From JAKLFA01 sp964450385 (GTDB lineage: Bacteria; Omnitrophota; Gorgyraeia; Zapsychrales; JANLHA01), in assembly GCA_964450385.1 (NCBI GenBank), contig CAYVEC010000007.1, positions 9,828 to 73,827 on the forward strand: 64,000 nt of DNA, read 5' to 3'. The stretch's first letter is position 1, and every line of letters starts with the position of its first letter. The position numbers were made by a program, and so were the translations under genes. The notes under the pieces were generated by a model, which had not been told where the DNA came from, did not search any database, and saw only the letters and a program-made list of their open reading frames with translations. This document shows positions 16,164-25,084 of the stretch, one piece after another.

Positions 16164-17438
16164 ATGATGAAACGACTATTTGTGATGCTGTGTGCGGTTG
16201 CCCTTGTGGTAGGAGGCTCGCTCTCTACGGCAGGGGCCGCGGAGATCGATGTCTTGCTTCAGAAGCTCGTGGGAAAGGGGGTTTTGACTCCGGTTGAGGC
16301 GCAGATCGTAAAAGATGAGACGAAGATGGATGTCGCTCGACAGATCGCTCAGGGGCGGATGGATACCATGCCGAGCTGGATCCAGACGATGAAGCTCAAA
16401 GGGGACCTGAGGCTTCGGTATCAAGGGGAGAAGCAGGAGAGTTATTCGTCGTGGAGGAATCGTGGCCGATACCGTCTTCGACTGGGGCTTGAGGCCAATC
16501 CCTTGTCGAATCTAAAAGTTGGGGCTCGGCTGGCAACGGGGGACACCTATGACAGCCGCTCAACGAATCAGACGATCGAAGACAATTTCAGCAAAAAGAA
16601 CGTTTATATTGATTTGGCTTATGCGGAGTATTCCCCGATCAGTGATTTTAAGCTGATCGCGGGAAAATTTGAATCCAAGGATTATCTTTGGACAACTACA
16701 GATCTCTTGTGGGATGGCGACATTAATCCTGAGGGGGATTCCGCAGCGTATAACCATGAGATCATGGATGATACAACGGCATTCTTTAATATAGGGTCAT
16801 GGATTATCGATGACATCAATTCCCATTCTTCAAATAATAACGGCCAGCATACTGACCCGTTTCTGCACTATGTTCAGGCTGGCGTTGGGATGAAGGCGGA
16901 CGCGTTCGATTCAAAGCTCGCGGCTGTGTACTATGGGTTCAATGGGATCCAAGGCCGTCAACTGGATCATGCCAAGAACGGGAACACCGTGAATGGGTCG
17001 AACCAGCTGGTCTATGACTATGACGCCCTGGGCGGATCAGCGGAGATCGGTTTTAAAAAATTACTCGGTGGGCTCCCCTGGGGCGCCGATGACCGGATCG
17101 CTTTTTTTGGTGATTATGTGAAGAATGTGTCACGGGGTGTATCTCAGGATACCGGATGGGCGGCTGGTGTGAAGTTCGGTCAGAGCAAGATCAGTGAGCC
17201 GGGGGATTGGGATATGAAATATATTTATGCCAGTCTTGATAAGGACGCCTTCCCTGATGCCTATCCCGATTCAGATCGTTATAGCGGAAAGACGAATAGT
17301 CAGAGTCATGAGGTGATGTGGAATTACTGCTGGAAGAAGAACGTGACGTTTGGGCTTGATTATTACCAGAGCAACGCGAAAGAGGGCACAAAAAATAAAG
17401 AGCATTTAGTTCAGGCGGATATCGGGATCAAGTTTTAA
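16164..17438 (+). CDS. Outer-membrane putative porin of the phosphate operon
   Basis: The 424-residue precursor has a signal peptide (about 1-26, ending AGAA). A short N-terminal helical segment (LLQKLVGKGVLTPVEAQIV) is typical of the putative-porin (Porin_5) family, followed by alternating beta-strands and a terminal Phe (ADIGIKF), the usual beta-barrel end. A GAGGAAAGG site precedes the ATG. It is the first gene behind the Pho box and is followed directly by pstS, so it probably lets phosphate or phosphorylated compounds cross the outer membrane under starvation. Confidence 0.85.
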   Translation: MMKRLFVMLCAVALVVGGSLSTAGAAEIDVLLQKLVGKGVLTPVEAQIVKDETKMDVARQIAQGRMDTMPSWIQTMKLKGDLRLRYQGEKQESYSSWRNRGRYRLRLGLEANPLSNLKVGARLATGDTYDSRSTNQTIEDNFSKKNVYIDLAYAEYSPISDFKLIAGKFESKDYLWTTTDLLWDGDINPEGDSAAYNHEIMDDTTAFFNIGSWIIDDINSHSSNNNGQHTDPFLHYVQAGVGMKADAFDSKLAAVYYGFNGIQGRQLDHAKNGNTVNGSNQLVYDYDALGGSAEIGFKKLLGGLPWGADDRIAFFGDYVKNVSRGVSQDTGWAAGVKFGQSKISEPGDWDMKYIYASLDKDAFPDAYPDSDRYSGKTNSQSHEVMWNYCWKKNVTFGLDYYQSNAKEGTKNKEHLVQADIGIKF

Positions 17439-17476
17439 AGTCGATGATGAGAAGAGTTTTTTACAGAGGAGAGAAA

Positions 17477-18355
17477 ATGAACATGATGAACAAGGGACTT
17501 TTGGTAATTGCTGTCGCGTTATTGTGCAGCGGGGCGGCGCAAGCAGAGATGCTTCAGATTAAGGGATCAGATACCATGGTGAATTTGGTCCAGCGTTTGG
17601 CTGAGGCCTACATGGAGCAAAATCCTGGGCGGATGCTGGCGGTGACCGGGGGAGGGTCAGGCACCGGGATCGCGGCTGTGATCAATGGGAAATGCGATAT
17701 TGCGAACGCCTCGCGGAGCATGAAGCCTTCCGAGGTCTCTCAGGCCCAGACCAAGGGGATCAGTCCGACGCGCCTTGTGATCGCGGTTGACGCGATCAGC
17801 CTGATCGTTCACCAGAGCAATCAAGTTGAACGGCTGACAGTTGATCAAATCGGAAAGATCTTCCGCGGCGAGGTGAAAAATTGGTCTCAGGTCGGCGGGG
17901 CGGATATGCCGATCACCTTGTATGGACGGCAGTCGAATTCAGGGACGTTCGGGTTCTTTATGGATGAGGTCCTTAAGGGCGATTATTCACCTAAGATGAA
18001 CCGCATGAATGGGAACTCTCAGATCGTTGAGGCGGTGAAGAATGATCCGTCAGGGATCGGATACGTCGGGGTTGGGTATGTCAAAAAGTCGTCGGACGGG
18101 CTTCGGGTCCTAGGGGTCGCCCGCAACGCGGCGAGTGTGTATTCAGACCCGCGTCATGAGAGTGAAGTGAAGACCGGGGTCTATCCGATCGTTCGGCCGC
18201 TTAATCAATATATTAACGGCATGCCGAGCGGGGCCATTAAGGAATTCTTGGCCTTTGAACTTGGTGACGCAGGTCAAAAGGTTGTCGAAGACCTCGGGTT
18301 CTTTGCAGTCCCGAAGGATTATCAGGATTTCAACCGAACGACATCAGGTCTTTAA
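17477..18355 (+). CDS. pstS: Phosphate ABC transporter substrate-binding protein PstS
   Basis: I choose ATG 17477, preceded by GAGGAGA, over the in-frame ATG 17444; this gives a clean signal peptide (MNMMNKGLLVIAVALLC..., cleavage AQA/E). The mature part has the phosphate-binding signatures KGSDTMV, GGGSGTGIAA, DIANASR and GRQSNSGTFGFF of the PBP2 fold. It binds periplasmic phosphate for PstCA-B. It lies 38 bases after the porin and is followed by a perfect 15-bp stem-loop before pstC. Confidence 0.95.
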   Translation: MNMMNKGLLVIAVALLCSGAAQAEMLQIKGSDTMVNLVQRLAEAYMEQNPGRMLAVTGGGSGTGIAAVINGKCDIANASRSMKPSEVSQAQTKGISPTRLVIAVDAISLIVHQSNQVERLTVDQIGKIFRGEVKNWSQVGGADMPITLYGRQSNSGTFGFFMDEVLKGDYSPKMNRMNGNSQIVEAVKNDPSGIGYVGVGYVKKSSDGLRVLGVARNAASVYSDPRHESEVKTGVYPIVRPLNQYINGMPSGAIKEFLAFELGDAGQKVVEDLGFFAVPKDYQDFNRTTSGL

Positions 18356-18359
18356 TCGT

Positions 18360-18390
18360 GATCTGCGGCAGGGACTCCCTGCCGCAGATC
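18360..18390 (+). repeat. Perfect inverted repeat between pstS and pstC
   Basis: Fifteen bases (18360-18374) are exactly complementary to 18376-18390 around one central base, giving a very stable hairpin with no T tail. It is placed where many transporter operons protect the binding-protein mRNA from 3' decay or partly terminate, so pstS can be made in excess over the permease. Confidence 0.85.
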
Positions 18391-18420
18391 TATATACCGA
18401 CGGAAAAGGTTGGGTGACAG

Positions 18421-19308
18421 ATGCGTCAACATAAGGTGAAGGAACGGCTCATCGAAGCGGCTTTTCTGATCAACGGGTTTCTTGTTGTCGGGATCCTTGT
18501 CTTGATCTTTGCCCTTCTAGTGAGGAACTCATTGCCGGCCTTTCAAGAGATCTCCATTAAGGAATTTTTGTTGAGCGCCCGGTGGAATCCGTCATCGTAT
18601 TATAAGGCGACCTATGGGATCCTCGCAATGGTGGTGAGCACTTTTATGGTGACGGTCGGGGCCCTCATGATCGCGGTGCCGCTGGGGGTCGGGGCCGCGG
18701 CGTATTTGTCTGAGGTCGCAACCCCCCGGGTTCGGGAGATCGCTAAACCCGTGGTTGAGATCCTGGCCGGTATCCCGTCGGTCGTTATTGGATTTCTGGG
18801 GATCGTTTTGGTGGGGCCGATGATCGCCCGGGCCACCGGTCAATATAATGGTCTCAACGCGATTAACGGCGCTGTCCTCCTCGCGATCATGGCGTTACCG
18901 ACGATCATCAGCCTCTCTGAGGACGCGCTCGGGAGTGTGCCGAAGACCTTCCAGCAGGCGTCGTTGGCATTGGGCGCCAGCCGGTGGCAGACATTGATCT
19001 TTGTCCGTCTGCCCGCGGCCTCATCCGGGATCTTGGCCGCCTGTATGCTCGGCATGGGCCGGGCGATCGGTGAGACGATGACGGTCTTGATGGCAACGGG
19101 AAATGCCCCAGCCATGCCAGACGGATTATTCAGCGCGATTCAGACGATGACCGCGACGATTGCTATTGAGCTTGGGGAGGTGGCGTATAACACGACGCAT
19201 TATTACGCGCTGTTTTCGATCGGCCTCGTCCTTTTCATTATTACATTTATTATCAATATGATCGCCGATACGGTTTTGGAAAATTATAAACGGAAAACAT
19301 CTTATTGA
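18421..19308 (+). CDS. pstC: Phosphate ABC transporter permease PstC
   Basis: The 295-residue protein has six hydrophobic segments, beginning at residues 13-35. The permease EAA-like loop EDALGSVPKTFQQASLALGASRWQT is present, with GIPSVVIGFLG upstream, both typical of PstC. It forms the inner-membrane channel with PstA. ATG 18421 is preceded by a weak GGTTGGGTGA. The gap to pstS holds the stem-loop, and pstA follows 14 bases later. Confidence 0.93.
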   Translation: MRQHKVKERLIEAAFLINGFLVVGILVLIFALLVRNSLPAFQEISIKEFLLSARWNPSSYYKATYGILAMVVSTFMVTVGALMIAVPLGVGAAAYLSEVATPRVREIAKPVVEILAGIPSVVIGFLGIVLVGPMIARATGQYNGLNAINGAVLLAIMALPTIISLSEDALGSVPKTFQQASLALGASRWQTLIFVRLPAASSGILAACMLGMGRAIGETMTVLMATGNAPAMPDGLFSAIQTMTATIAIELGEVAYNTTHYYALFSIGLVLFIITFIINMIADTVLENYKRKTSY

Positions 19309-19322
19309 TCGGGAAGGTTTGA

Positions 19323-20180
19323 ATGCGTCGACAGAAGGAAATACATCAACGGCTTGGTTTCTCGCTCTTGGCCCTATGCATGGGCATGGTCGTCCTTTTT
19401 CTTGCCATGATCTTTTTTGATATTGTGCGAAAAGGGATCGGCGTGATCTCGTGGACCTTTTTGACCCACGCGCCGACCGACGGGATGCTTGAGGGGGGGA
19501 TTCTTCCCGCGATCGTGGGGACATTCTATGTGACGATCATTACCGCGGTGGTGGCGGTTCCCTTGGGGATGGGCTGCGCGATTTATCTTAATGAATATGC
19601 GCAAAGCGGGATCGTGACCCGGGTCATTCGTATGGCGATCCGGAATCTTTCGGGTGTGCCGTCGATCGTCTATGGCCTCTTTGGTGTCGCCTTGTTTGTG
19701 GAGTTGATGCGCCTCGGGACCGGGATCCTTGCCGCCGGGCTGACCCTGGGCCTCATGACCCTACCGTGGACCATTACAGCTTCGGAAGAGGCGTTAAAAT
19801 CTGTTCCGAAGGGCTATCGCGAAGGGGCCCTGGCCCTGGGCGCTACGAAGTGGTATGCGATCCGCACAAACGTCTTGCCGTACGCGGTCCCAGGGATGCT
19901 CACCGGAGCGATCCTCGGGCTTGCCCGCGCGGCCGGAGAAACAGCTCCGATCTTATTTACTGGTGCGGCCTTCTTTTTGCCGCGGCTCCCCGAGTCGGTT
20001 CGAGATCAGTTCATGGCGCTTCCGTATCATCTCTATATTATGGCCACACAGCATCGGAATATCGCCTTGGCCCGGCCGATCGCTTATGGGACGGCGCTTG
20101 TGCTGATCACGATGGTGTTCTTGATGAATTTAACGGGGGTCATCCTCCGATATCATTTACGAAAGGCGCAGAGGGATTAA
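19323..20180 (+). CDS. pstA: Phosphate ABC transporter permease PstA
   Basis: The 285-residue protein has six membrane segments and the PstA signatures GVPSIVYGLFGVALFVE and EEALKSVPKGYREGALALGA. It pairs with PstC. A GGGAAGG site lies before ATG 19323. The stop codon lies one base from the pstB start, so the operon is tightly coupled. Confidence 0.93.
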   Translation: MRRQKEIHQRLGFSLLALCMGMVVLFLAMIFFDIVRKGIGVISWTFLTHAPTDGMLEGGILPAIVGTFYVTIITAVVAVPLGMGCAIYLNEYAQSGIVTRVIRMAIRNLSGVPSIVYGLFGVALFVELMRLGTGILAAGLTLGLMTLPWTITASEEALKSVPKGYREGALALGATKWYAIRTNVLPYAVPGMLTGAILGLARAAGETAPILFTGAAFFLPRLPESVRDQFMALPYHLYIMATQHRNIALARPIAYGTALVLITMVFLMNLTGVILRYHLRKAQRD

Positions 20181-20181
20181 T

Positions 20182-20952
20182 ATGACAACAGGCCAACAGC
20201 AGATCTGTGTGACGGTGAGGGGGTTCGATTTTTTCTATGGCGATCATCATGTGGTTAAGGATGTCTCGTTCGACATCGCCTGCCGCGAGGTGACGAGTAT
20301 TATCGGCCCATCGGGGTGCGGGAAATCAACATTCTTGAGGTGCCTGAACCGGATGAATGATCTCATCCCCGGGACGCGGTGCCGGGGGCTGATCAGTATC
20401 GACGGACAGGATATTTATGCCCCAGAGATTGATGTCGTGGACCTGAGGAAGAAGGTCGGCATGGTGTTTCAGCGGCCGAATCCGTTCCCGAAATCGGTTT
20501 TTGATAATGTGGCCTATGGGATGCGCGTGAATGGGATTCAGAATAAGGCTCAATTGACTCTTCGGGTCGAGCAGTGCCTGAAGGACGCCGCCCTTTGGGA
20601 TGAGGTTAAGGACCGGCTTCACGAGAATGCCCTCTCCCTTTCCGGAGGCCAGCAGCAGCGTCTCTGTGTCGCCCGGGCCTTGGCGATTCAGCCTGAGATC
20701 GTGTTGATGGATGAGCCTGCCTCGGCCCTGGATTCGATCGCGACCGCGAAACTCGAGGAACTGATCATCCGTCTCAAACAGCGGTACACGATCATTATCG
20801 TGACGCACAATATGCAGCAGGCGGCCAGGATCTCGGACCGGACCGCCTTCTTTATGCAGGGGGTGTTGGTGGAATTTGGTTCGACGACGGACCTCTTCAC
20901 GAAACCCCGGGTCAAGACAACAGAGGAATATATCACCGGGCGGTTCGGCTAG
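20182..20952 (+). CDS. pstB: Phosphate ABC transporter ATPase PstB
   Basis: The 256-residue ATPase has Walker A GPSGCGKST, Q-loop MVFQRPNPFPKS (typical of PstB), signature LSGGQQQRLCVARALA, Walker B VLMDEPASALD and switch His in IVTHNMQQAARISD. It powers phosphate import through PstCA on the cytoplasmic side. The start overlaps the end of pstA by position only (1 base apart); phoU follows after 45 bases. Confidence 0.96.
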   Translation: MTTGQQQICVTVRGFDFFYGDHHVVKDVSFDIACREVTSIIGPSGCGKSTFLRCLNRMNDLIPGTRCRGLISIDGQDIYAPEIDVVDLRKKVGMVFQRPNPFPKSVFDNVAYGMRVNGIQNKAQLTLRVEQCLKDAALWDEVKDRLHENALSLSGGQQQRLCVARALAIQPEIVLMDEPASALDSIATAKLEELIIRLKQRYTIIIVTHNMQQAARISDRTAFFMQGVLVEFGSTTDLFTKPRVKTTEEYITGRFG

Positions 20953-20997
20953 ACAAAAATCGTCTCGGGGATATCCATGTAAGGAAAGGATGGATCA

Positions 20998-21669
20998 ATG
21001 GATCGACATTTTCATGAAGAGCTTGAACGTTTTAACACGCAGATTTTACGCATGGCCGAACGTGCCGAACAGGCGATTGATAAGGCGGTGCGGGCCCTGG
21101 TCGACCAGAATGCCGATCTCGCCCGTGAGGTCATTGCCGAGGACAAACAGATTGACGAGTGGGAGAATGAGATCGACACGATGGCCGTTGATCTCTTGGC
21201 GCTTAATCAGCCCATGGCCATTGATCTTCGGAGTATCACGACCGGGATCCATGTCAATTCCGAGATGGAGATGATCGCGGACCTGGCCGTGAATGTCGCC
21301 CAGCGCGCGATCCAGCTCGCCGGCGAGCCGCCCCTGAAACCGCTCACGGATATTGAACGCATGGCCGCGATCGCGAAACGGATGGTCCGGAATGTCGGCG
21401 AGGCCTTTATTCGTAAGGATATTCAGCTTGCCCGTCAGGTCATAGAGGCCGATGAGGAGAGCGACCGCCTGAGGGATGCCGTGTTCAATGAGGTCATTTA
21501 TTCGTTTTTGGTCAAGGACGGGAGCCTGGCGCCGAGAGGCGTGCCGATCATTTTGGTGGCCCGGGACTGCGAGCGGATGTGCGACCGGGCGGTATCGATC
21601 GCCGAGGACATTATTTACATGATCCAGGCGAAGGTGGTGCGTCATCACCCGGAACGTCTTGACGCCTGA
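20998..21669 (+). CDS. phoU: Phosphate-signalling regulator PhoU
   Basis: The 223-residue protein is all-helical with two PhoU repeats. Each contains an acidic metal-binding helix of the type E/DxxxD (EDKQIDEWENEIDTMAVDLL; EADEESDRLRDAVFNEV). PhoU connects Pst transport to PhoR and represses the Pho response at high phosphate. A GGAAAGG site precedes ATG 20998. It is the last pst-operon gene. Confidence 0.94.
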   Translation: MDRHFHEELERFNTQILRMAERAEQAIDKAVRALVDQNADLAREVIAEDKQIDEWENEIDTMAVDLLALNQPMAIDLRSITTGIHVNSEMEMIADLAVNVAQRAIQLAGEPPLKPLTDIERMAAIAKRMVRNVGEAFIRKDIQLARQVIEADEESDRLRDAVFNEVIYSFLVKDGSLAPRGVPIILVARDCERMCDRAVSIAEDIIYMIQAKVVRHHPERLDA

Positions 21670-21746
21670 GGTCCGCGCGACCGCAGATTCAAAACCCTTG
21701 CCCCATCCCTTGAATGGTGGATAATAAGGATGCGGAGGGAAGTCCG

Positions 21747-22208
21747 ATGTCGATGGAAAAGCGGTTAAAAGCGGTCAGGGCCGGGGAATTGATGACACGT
21801 TTTGCCGTCACGGCCACCCCGGATCAGACGATCGTTGAGGTCGCGATGCTCCTCATGCGGTTTAAGATCAGTGGGGTCCCTGTTGTCGACGATGAGGAGG
21901 CGTTGATCGGGATCGTCACGGCCTCGGATCTGTTTGGCGTGATGGAGGGGATCATTGCCGATGTCGAGAAAGGCCGTGACCCCCGCGAGAGGTCCTGTCA
22001 GCTTGTCGGTGGCGTCATGACCCGGGCGGTTACCTGTGTTACCCCTGAGACCTCGCTCTATGATCTTATCGGGCTGATGAACGATCAGAATATCCATACC
22101 CTTCCTGTTGTTGTTGACGGCAAGATCGAAGGCGTGGTCGGACGACGCGACGTGATCAACGCCTGTTATCTCACCGTGGGCAGTCATTATTTTCATTCCG
22201 AACGATAA
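21747..22208 (+). CDS. Tandem CBS-domain protein
   Basis: I place the start at ATG 21747 because GGAGGG lies at 21734-21739; a longer frame from 21714 lacks a ribosome binding site. The 153-residue product has two CBS motifs (residues ~14-70 and ~92-145; VPVVDDEEALIGIVTASDL and LPVVVDGKIEGVVGRRDVI). Stand-alone CBS pairs bind adenine nucleotides and act as regulatory subunits; its partner is unknown. It is about 80 bases after phoU and could be read from the pst operon. Confidence 0.85.
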   Translation: MSMEKRLKAVRAGELMTRFAVTATPDQTIVEVAMLLMRFKISGVPVVDDEEALIGIVTASDLFGVMEGIIADVEKGRDPRERSCQLVGGVMTRAVTCVTPETSLYDLIGLMNDQNIHTLPVVVDGKIEGVVGRRDVINACYLTVGSHYFHSER

Positions 22209-22253
22209 TGTTGAGTCTTTCCTTAAAGCATCCGTTGAACCGCATGTTCCCGC

Positions 22254-22282
22254 TTGACAAAGTTAGGTTAACCTAATATTAT
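22254..22282 (+). promoter_or_regulatory. feo promoter with DtxR-type palindrome between -35 and -10
   Basis: TTGACA (22254-22259), 17-bp spacer and TATTAT (22277-22282) form a near-consensus promoter. The spacer holds the perfect palindrome TTAGGTTAACCTAA (22263-22276), close to known DtxR/IdeR half-sites (TTAGG). Binding there would block RNA polymerase. The downstream gene is a DtxR-family regulator, so metal-dependent autorepression of the regulator-feoAB operon is likely. Confidence 0.85.
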
Positions 22283-22304
22283 AGCGTTCAGAAGGAGGGT
22301 CTGA

Positions 22305-22721
22305 ATGGCCATGAAGGTGTCGCCCGCGCATGAGGATTATTTGGAGTGCATTTATCGTCTCGAAGAGGCACGAGATCAGGTCCGGGTCAAGGACCTTGCC
22401 GAGGCCTTGTCGATCAAGGCCCCCTCGGTGACCGAGGCCTTGACTGCCCTGAAAGAAAAAGGCCTGGTTGTCCAGGAGCCTTATCAAGGGGTGTCGCTCA
22501 GTCCCGCGGGACGGGAGATGGCCCGACGGGTTTTTGGCCGCCACTGTGTGCTTAGGAGGTTTTTTGAAGAGGTGTTAGGCATCGGCCATGTGCGCGCTGA
22601 AGAGGAGGCCTGTGCCATGGAGCATGGGATGGGCACCGAGACCGCGGAACGGATGAGGCGGTTCCTTCAATGGATCGATGAACAACGGGCGGCAGACCCG
22701 ACGTTTTTGAAAAGATTTTAA
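22305..22721 (+). CDS. DtxR/MntR-family metal-dependent regulator
   Basis: The 138-residue length fits short MntR-like members without an SH3 domain. A winged helix (residues 1-70) is followed by the dimerisation helices. Candidate metal ligands are D11 and E14 (HEDYLEC), H80, and C103-E106-H107 in EEACAMEH. The Asp at position 11 is MntR-like, while the Cys in the last motif is like DtxR/IdeR, so the metal (Fe or Mn) is not settled by residues; the adjacent feoAB genes favour iron. GAAGGAGGG precedes the ATG. It heads the operon. Confidence 0.92.
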   Translation: MAMKVSPAHEDYLECIYRLEEARDQVRVKDLAEALSIKAPSVTEALTALKEKGLVVQEPYQGVSLSPAGREMARRVFGRHCVLRRFFEEVLGIGHVRAEEEACAMEHGMGTETAERMRRFLQWIDEQRAADPTFLKRF

Positions 22722-22730
22722 GGGGGTTCT

Positions 22731-22985
22731 ATGGTGTCTTTGAACACAGCGGCGCTGAACGTGCCTGTCACTATTGTTCAGATCGATGCCGGGAAAGGGC
22801 TCCGCGGTCAGCTCGAGCATATGGGCCTTCGCAAGGGCGCGCGGGTTCGCGTCCTTCAAAATGCGGCTGGCCCGCTTATTGTGGCGCATGACAATCTCCG
22901 TCTTGCCATTGGCCGAGGGATGAGCCATCGGATCTTTGTTGAATATGTTGAGCTCGGTCCAGACCACAGCGCCCAGGGAGGGTGA
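22731..22985 (+). CDS. feoA: Ferrous iron transport protein FeoA
   Basis: The 84-residue protein is an SH3-like FeoA domain (VTIVQIDAGKGLRGQLEHMGLRKGARVRV). It modulates FeoB in the inner membrane. The start is ATG 22731 after AAGGGGG; it begins 9 bases after the regulator and ends 1 base before feoB, indicating a single transcript. Confidence 0.92.
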   Translation: MVSLNTAALNVPVTIVQIDAGKGLRGQLEHMGLRKGARVRVLQNAAGPLIVAHDNLRLAIGRGMSHRIFVEYVELGPDHSAQGG

Positions 22986-22986
22986 G

Positions 22987-25002
22987 ATGACCGCTGAGTG
23001 TTATACGATCGCCCTGGCCGGCAATCCGAATAGCGGGAAGACCACGGTCTTTAATTATCTCGTCGGAGGGACCGAGACCGTGGGGAACTGGCCTGGGACA
23101 ACGGTTGAGGTGCGTGAGGGGGTGGCCGAGATCGCGGGCCGCGCTTGCCGGGTCGTGGACCTGCCGGGGATCTATAGCTTGACGTCTTACTCTGAGGACG
23201 AACGGGTCGCGAGCGAGTTTCTTTTTCAGGAACGTCCGGATCTGGTCGTGTGTATTCTTGACGCCTCGAATCTGGAACGCAGCCTCTACCTTGTCTATCA
23301 GCTCCTTGAGATCGGTCAGGATGTCGTTGTCTGTCTTAATAAAATGGATCTCGCCCGGCGGCGGGGGATCACGATCGATCGTCACATGATCTCGAGCGTC
23401 CTTGGCGTCGCTGTTCATGAATGCGTGGCCGCGCGTGGACAGGGTCTTTCGGAATTAGAGATGTCGCTCGGACCCGACCGTGGGGGCGCTGCCCAGTCGG
23501 CCGTTCATGCGTCGTATGGCGAGATGGAGCCGGTCCTTGAACGTATCGAGGCGGTTCTTGGCCAATCAGGCGTTGTCTCATGGGTCTCTCATCGAGGGCT
23601 GGCGATCAAGCTCCTTGATCAGGATGCCGCGGCCTATCGGTTCCTTGCCGGGCTGCCCGACGGCGCCCGGATTGTTCATGCAGTGGATGAGATCAAAGGC
23701 TCGCGTGGGGATGAGTATGAGGATGCCATGCGGGCGCGGCGCTATGCCTTTATTAAAGGGCTTGTCGGTGAGTGCGTCGTTAAGGTCATGACCCTCGAGG
23801 ACATCGTCACCGTCTCAGACCGGATCGACCGAGTGCTGACCCACCGGATCCTGGGGTTACCGATCTTTTTAGGGGCGATGTACGGGTTGTTTAAATATGT
23901 CTTTGCCCTGGGGGAACCCGCGGTCCGTTTGATTGAGGCCGGGACTGAGGCCCTATCCCACGCGGCGGCCCCGAGGATCGTCTCGATCGGATTTCCGTCG
24001 TGGACAGCGTCCCTCATCGCTGACGGGGTGATCCCGGGGGTGGGGAACGTGATCGCGTTCTTGCCGTATATCATGCTTCTCTATCTTGGGATCGCCGTGA
24101 TGCAGGACAGCGGCTACCTCGCGCGGGCGGCGTTCATTATGGACCGCTTCATGCATGCCTTGGGGCTTCACGGGAAATCATTTATCCCAATGCTGTTGGG
24201 ATTCGGGTGCACGATCCCTGGGGTGATGGCGGCGCGGACTCTTGCCTCGCCGAAAGACCGGATTCTTACGATCTTGATCCTGCCGCTCATGAGCTGCGCG
24301 GCCCGTCTGCCGGTCTATACCCTTTTTGCCGGGGTCTTTTTTGAGCGGTATCAGGGGGTGATCGTTTTTTCACTCTATCTCCTCGGGATCGTTGTCGCGA
24401 TCGCCGTGGCCAAGGTCTTTCGTCAGTTTGTCTTTTGTGGGGAGACCGCTCCGTTGATCATGGAATTGCCGCCGTACCGGATTCCTCACGGCCGTGACGT
24501 TCTGCGTCATATGTGGATCCAGGCCTGGTTGTTTGTGAAAAAGGCGGGTACGATCATCTTCTTTTTTGTGGTGATGACATGGGCGCTCGCGTCGCTGCCC
24601 TGGGGGGTGGGCTATGCCTCGGACCAGAGCCTCATCGGCCGGATCGGGGTGTGGGTGGCGCCGATCTTTCAGCCTGGGGGGTTTGGTTTTTGGCAGGCAG
24701 GGGTGGCCCTGTTCTTCGGGGTGATGGCGAAGGAAACGGTTGTCGGGATCCTCGCGACTCTTTACGGGGCCGAGGGGGAGGCCTTGTCGTCGGTCCTCGC
24801 GCAGGAGTTCTCGCCGGCGGCGGCGTATGCTTTTTTGGTGATGGTAGCCCTTTACGTGCCGTGTGTCGCGACCCTCGCTGTGGTCCGCAAAGAGATCGGG
24901 ACCCGGTGGGCCATTGTGAGCGCGGTCTATACGTTTGTCGTGGCCTGGACCCTGAGCGCCGCGGCCTATCAGGTGTTATCCCGAACTCTCCTCGCGGGTT
25001 GA
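22987..25002 (+). CDS. feoB: Ferrous iron transporter FeoB
   Basis: ATG 22987 is chosen because AGGGAGGG lies just upstream and it follows the feoA stop; this gives 671 residues, a usual FeoB length. The N-terminal G-protein domain has GNPNSGKTT (G1), DLPGIYSL (G3) and NKMDLARR (G4). The C-terminal half has eight or so membrane segments in two Gate-type repeats (GFGCTIPGVMAARTL; ETVVGILATLYG). It imports Fe2+ across the inner membrane in reduced conditions, which suits an anaerobic or microaerobic organism. Confidence 0.96.
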   Translation: MTAECYTIALAGNPNSGKTTVFNYLVGGTETVGNWPGTTVEVREGVAEIAGRACRVVDLPGIYSLTSYSEDERVASEFLFQERPDLVVCILDASNLERSLYLVYQLLEIGQDVVVCLNKMDLARRRGITIDRHMISSVLGVAVHECVAARGQGLSELEMSLGPDRGGAAQSAVHASYGEMEPVLERIEAVLGQSGVVSWVSHRGLAIKLLDQDAAAYRFLAGLPDGARIVHAVDEIKGSRGDEYEDAMRARRYAFIKGLVGECVVKVMTLEDIVTVSDRIDRVLTHRILGLPIFLGAMYGLFKYVFALGEPAVRLIEAGTEALSHAAAPRIVSIGFPSWTASLIADGVIPGVGNVIAFLPYIMLLYLGIAVMQDSGYLARAAFIMDRFMHALGLHGKSFIPMLLGFGCTIPGVMAARTLASPKDRILTILILPLMSCAARLPVYTLFAGVFFERYQGVIVFSLYLLGIVVAIAVAKVFRQFVFCGETAPLIMELPPYRIPHGRDVLRHMWIQAWLFVKKAGTIIFFFVVMTWALASLPWGVGYASDQSLIGRIGVWVAPIFQPGGFGFWQAGVALFFGVMAKETVVGILATLYGAEGEALSSVLAQEFSPAAAYAFLVMVALYVPCVATLAVVRKEIGTRWAIVSAVYTFVVAWTLSAAAYQVLSRTLLAG

Positions 25003-25084
25003 CAGGAAACTTCTTTTTTGTCTTGTCCGCTCCTCCGGAATCTTTTAGAATACCATCACATGAGACGATCCACGAAGGAGCGGC

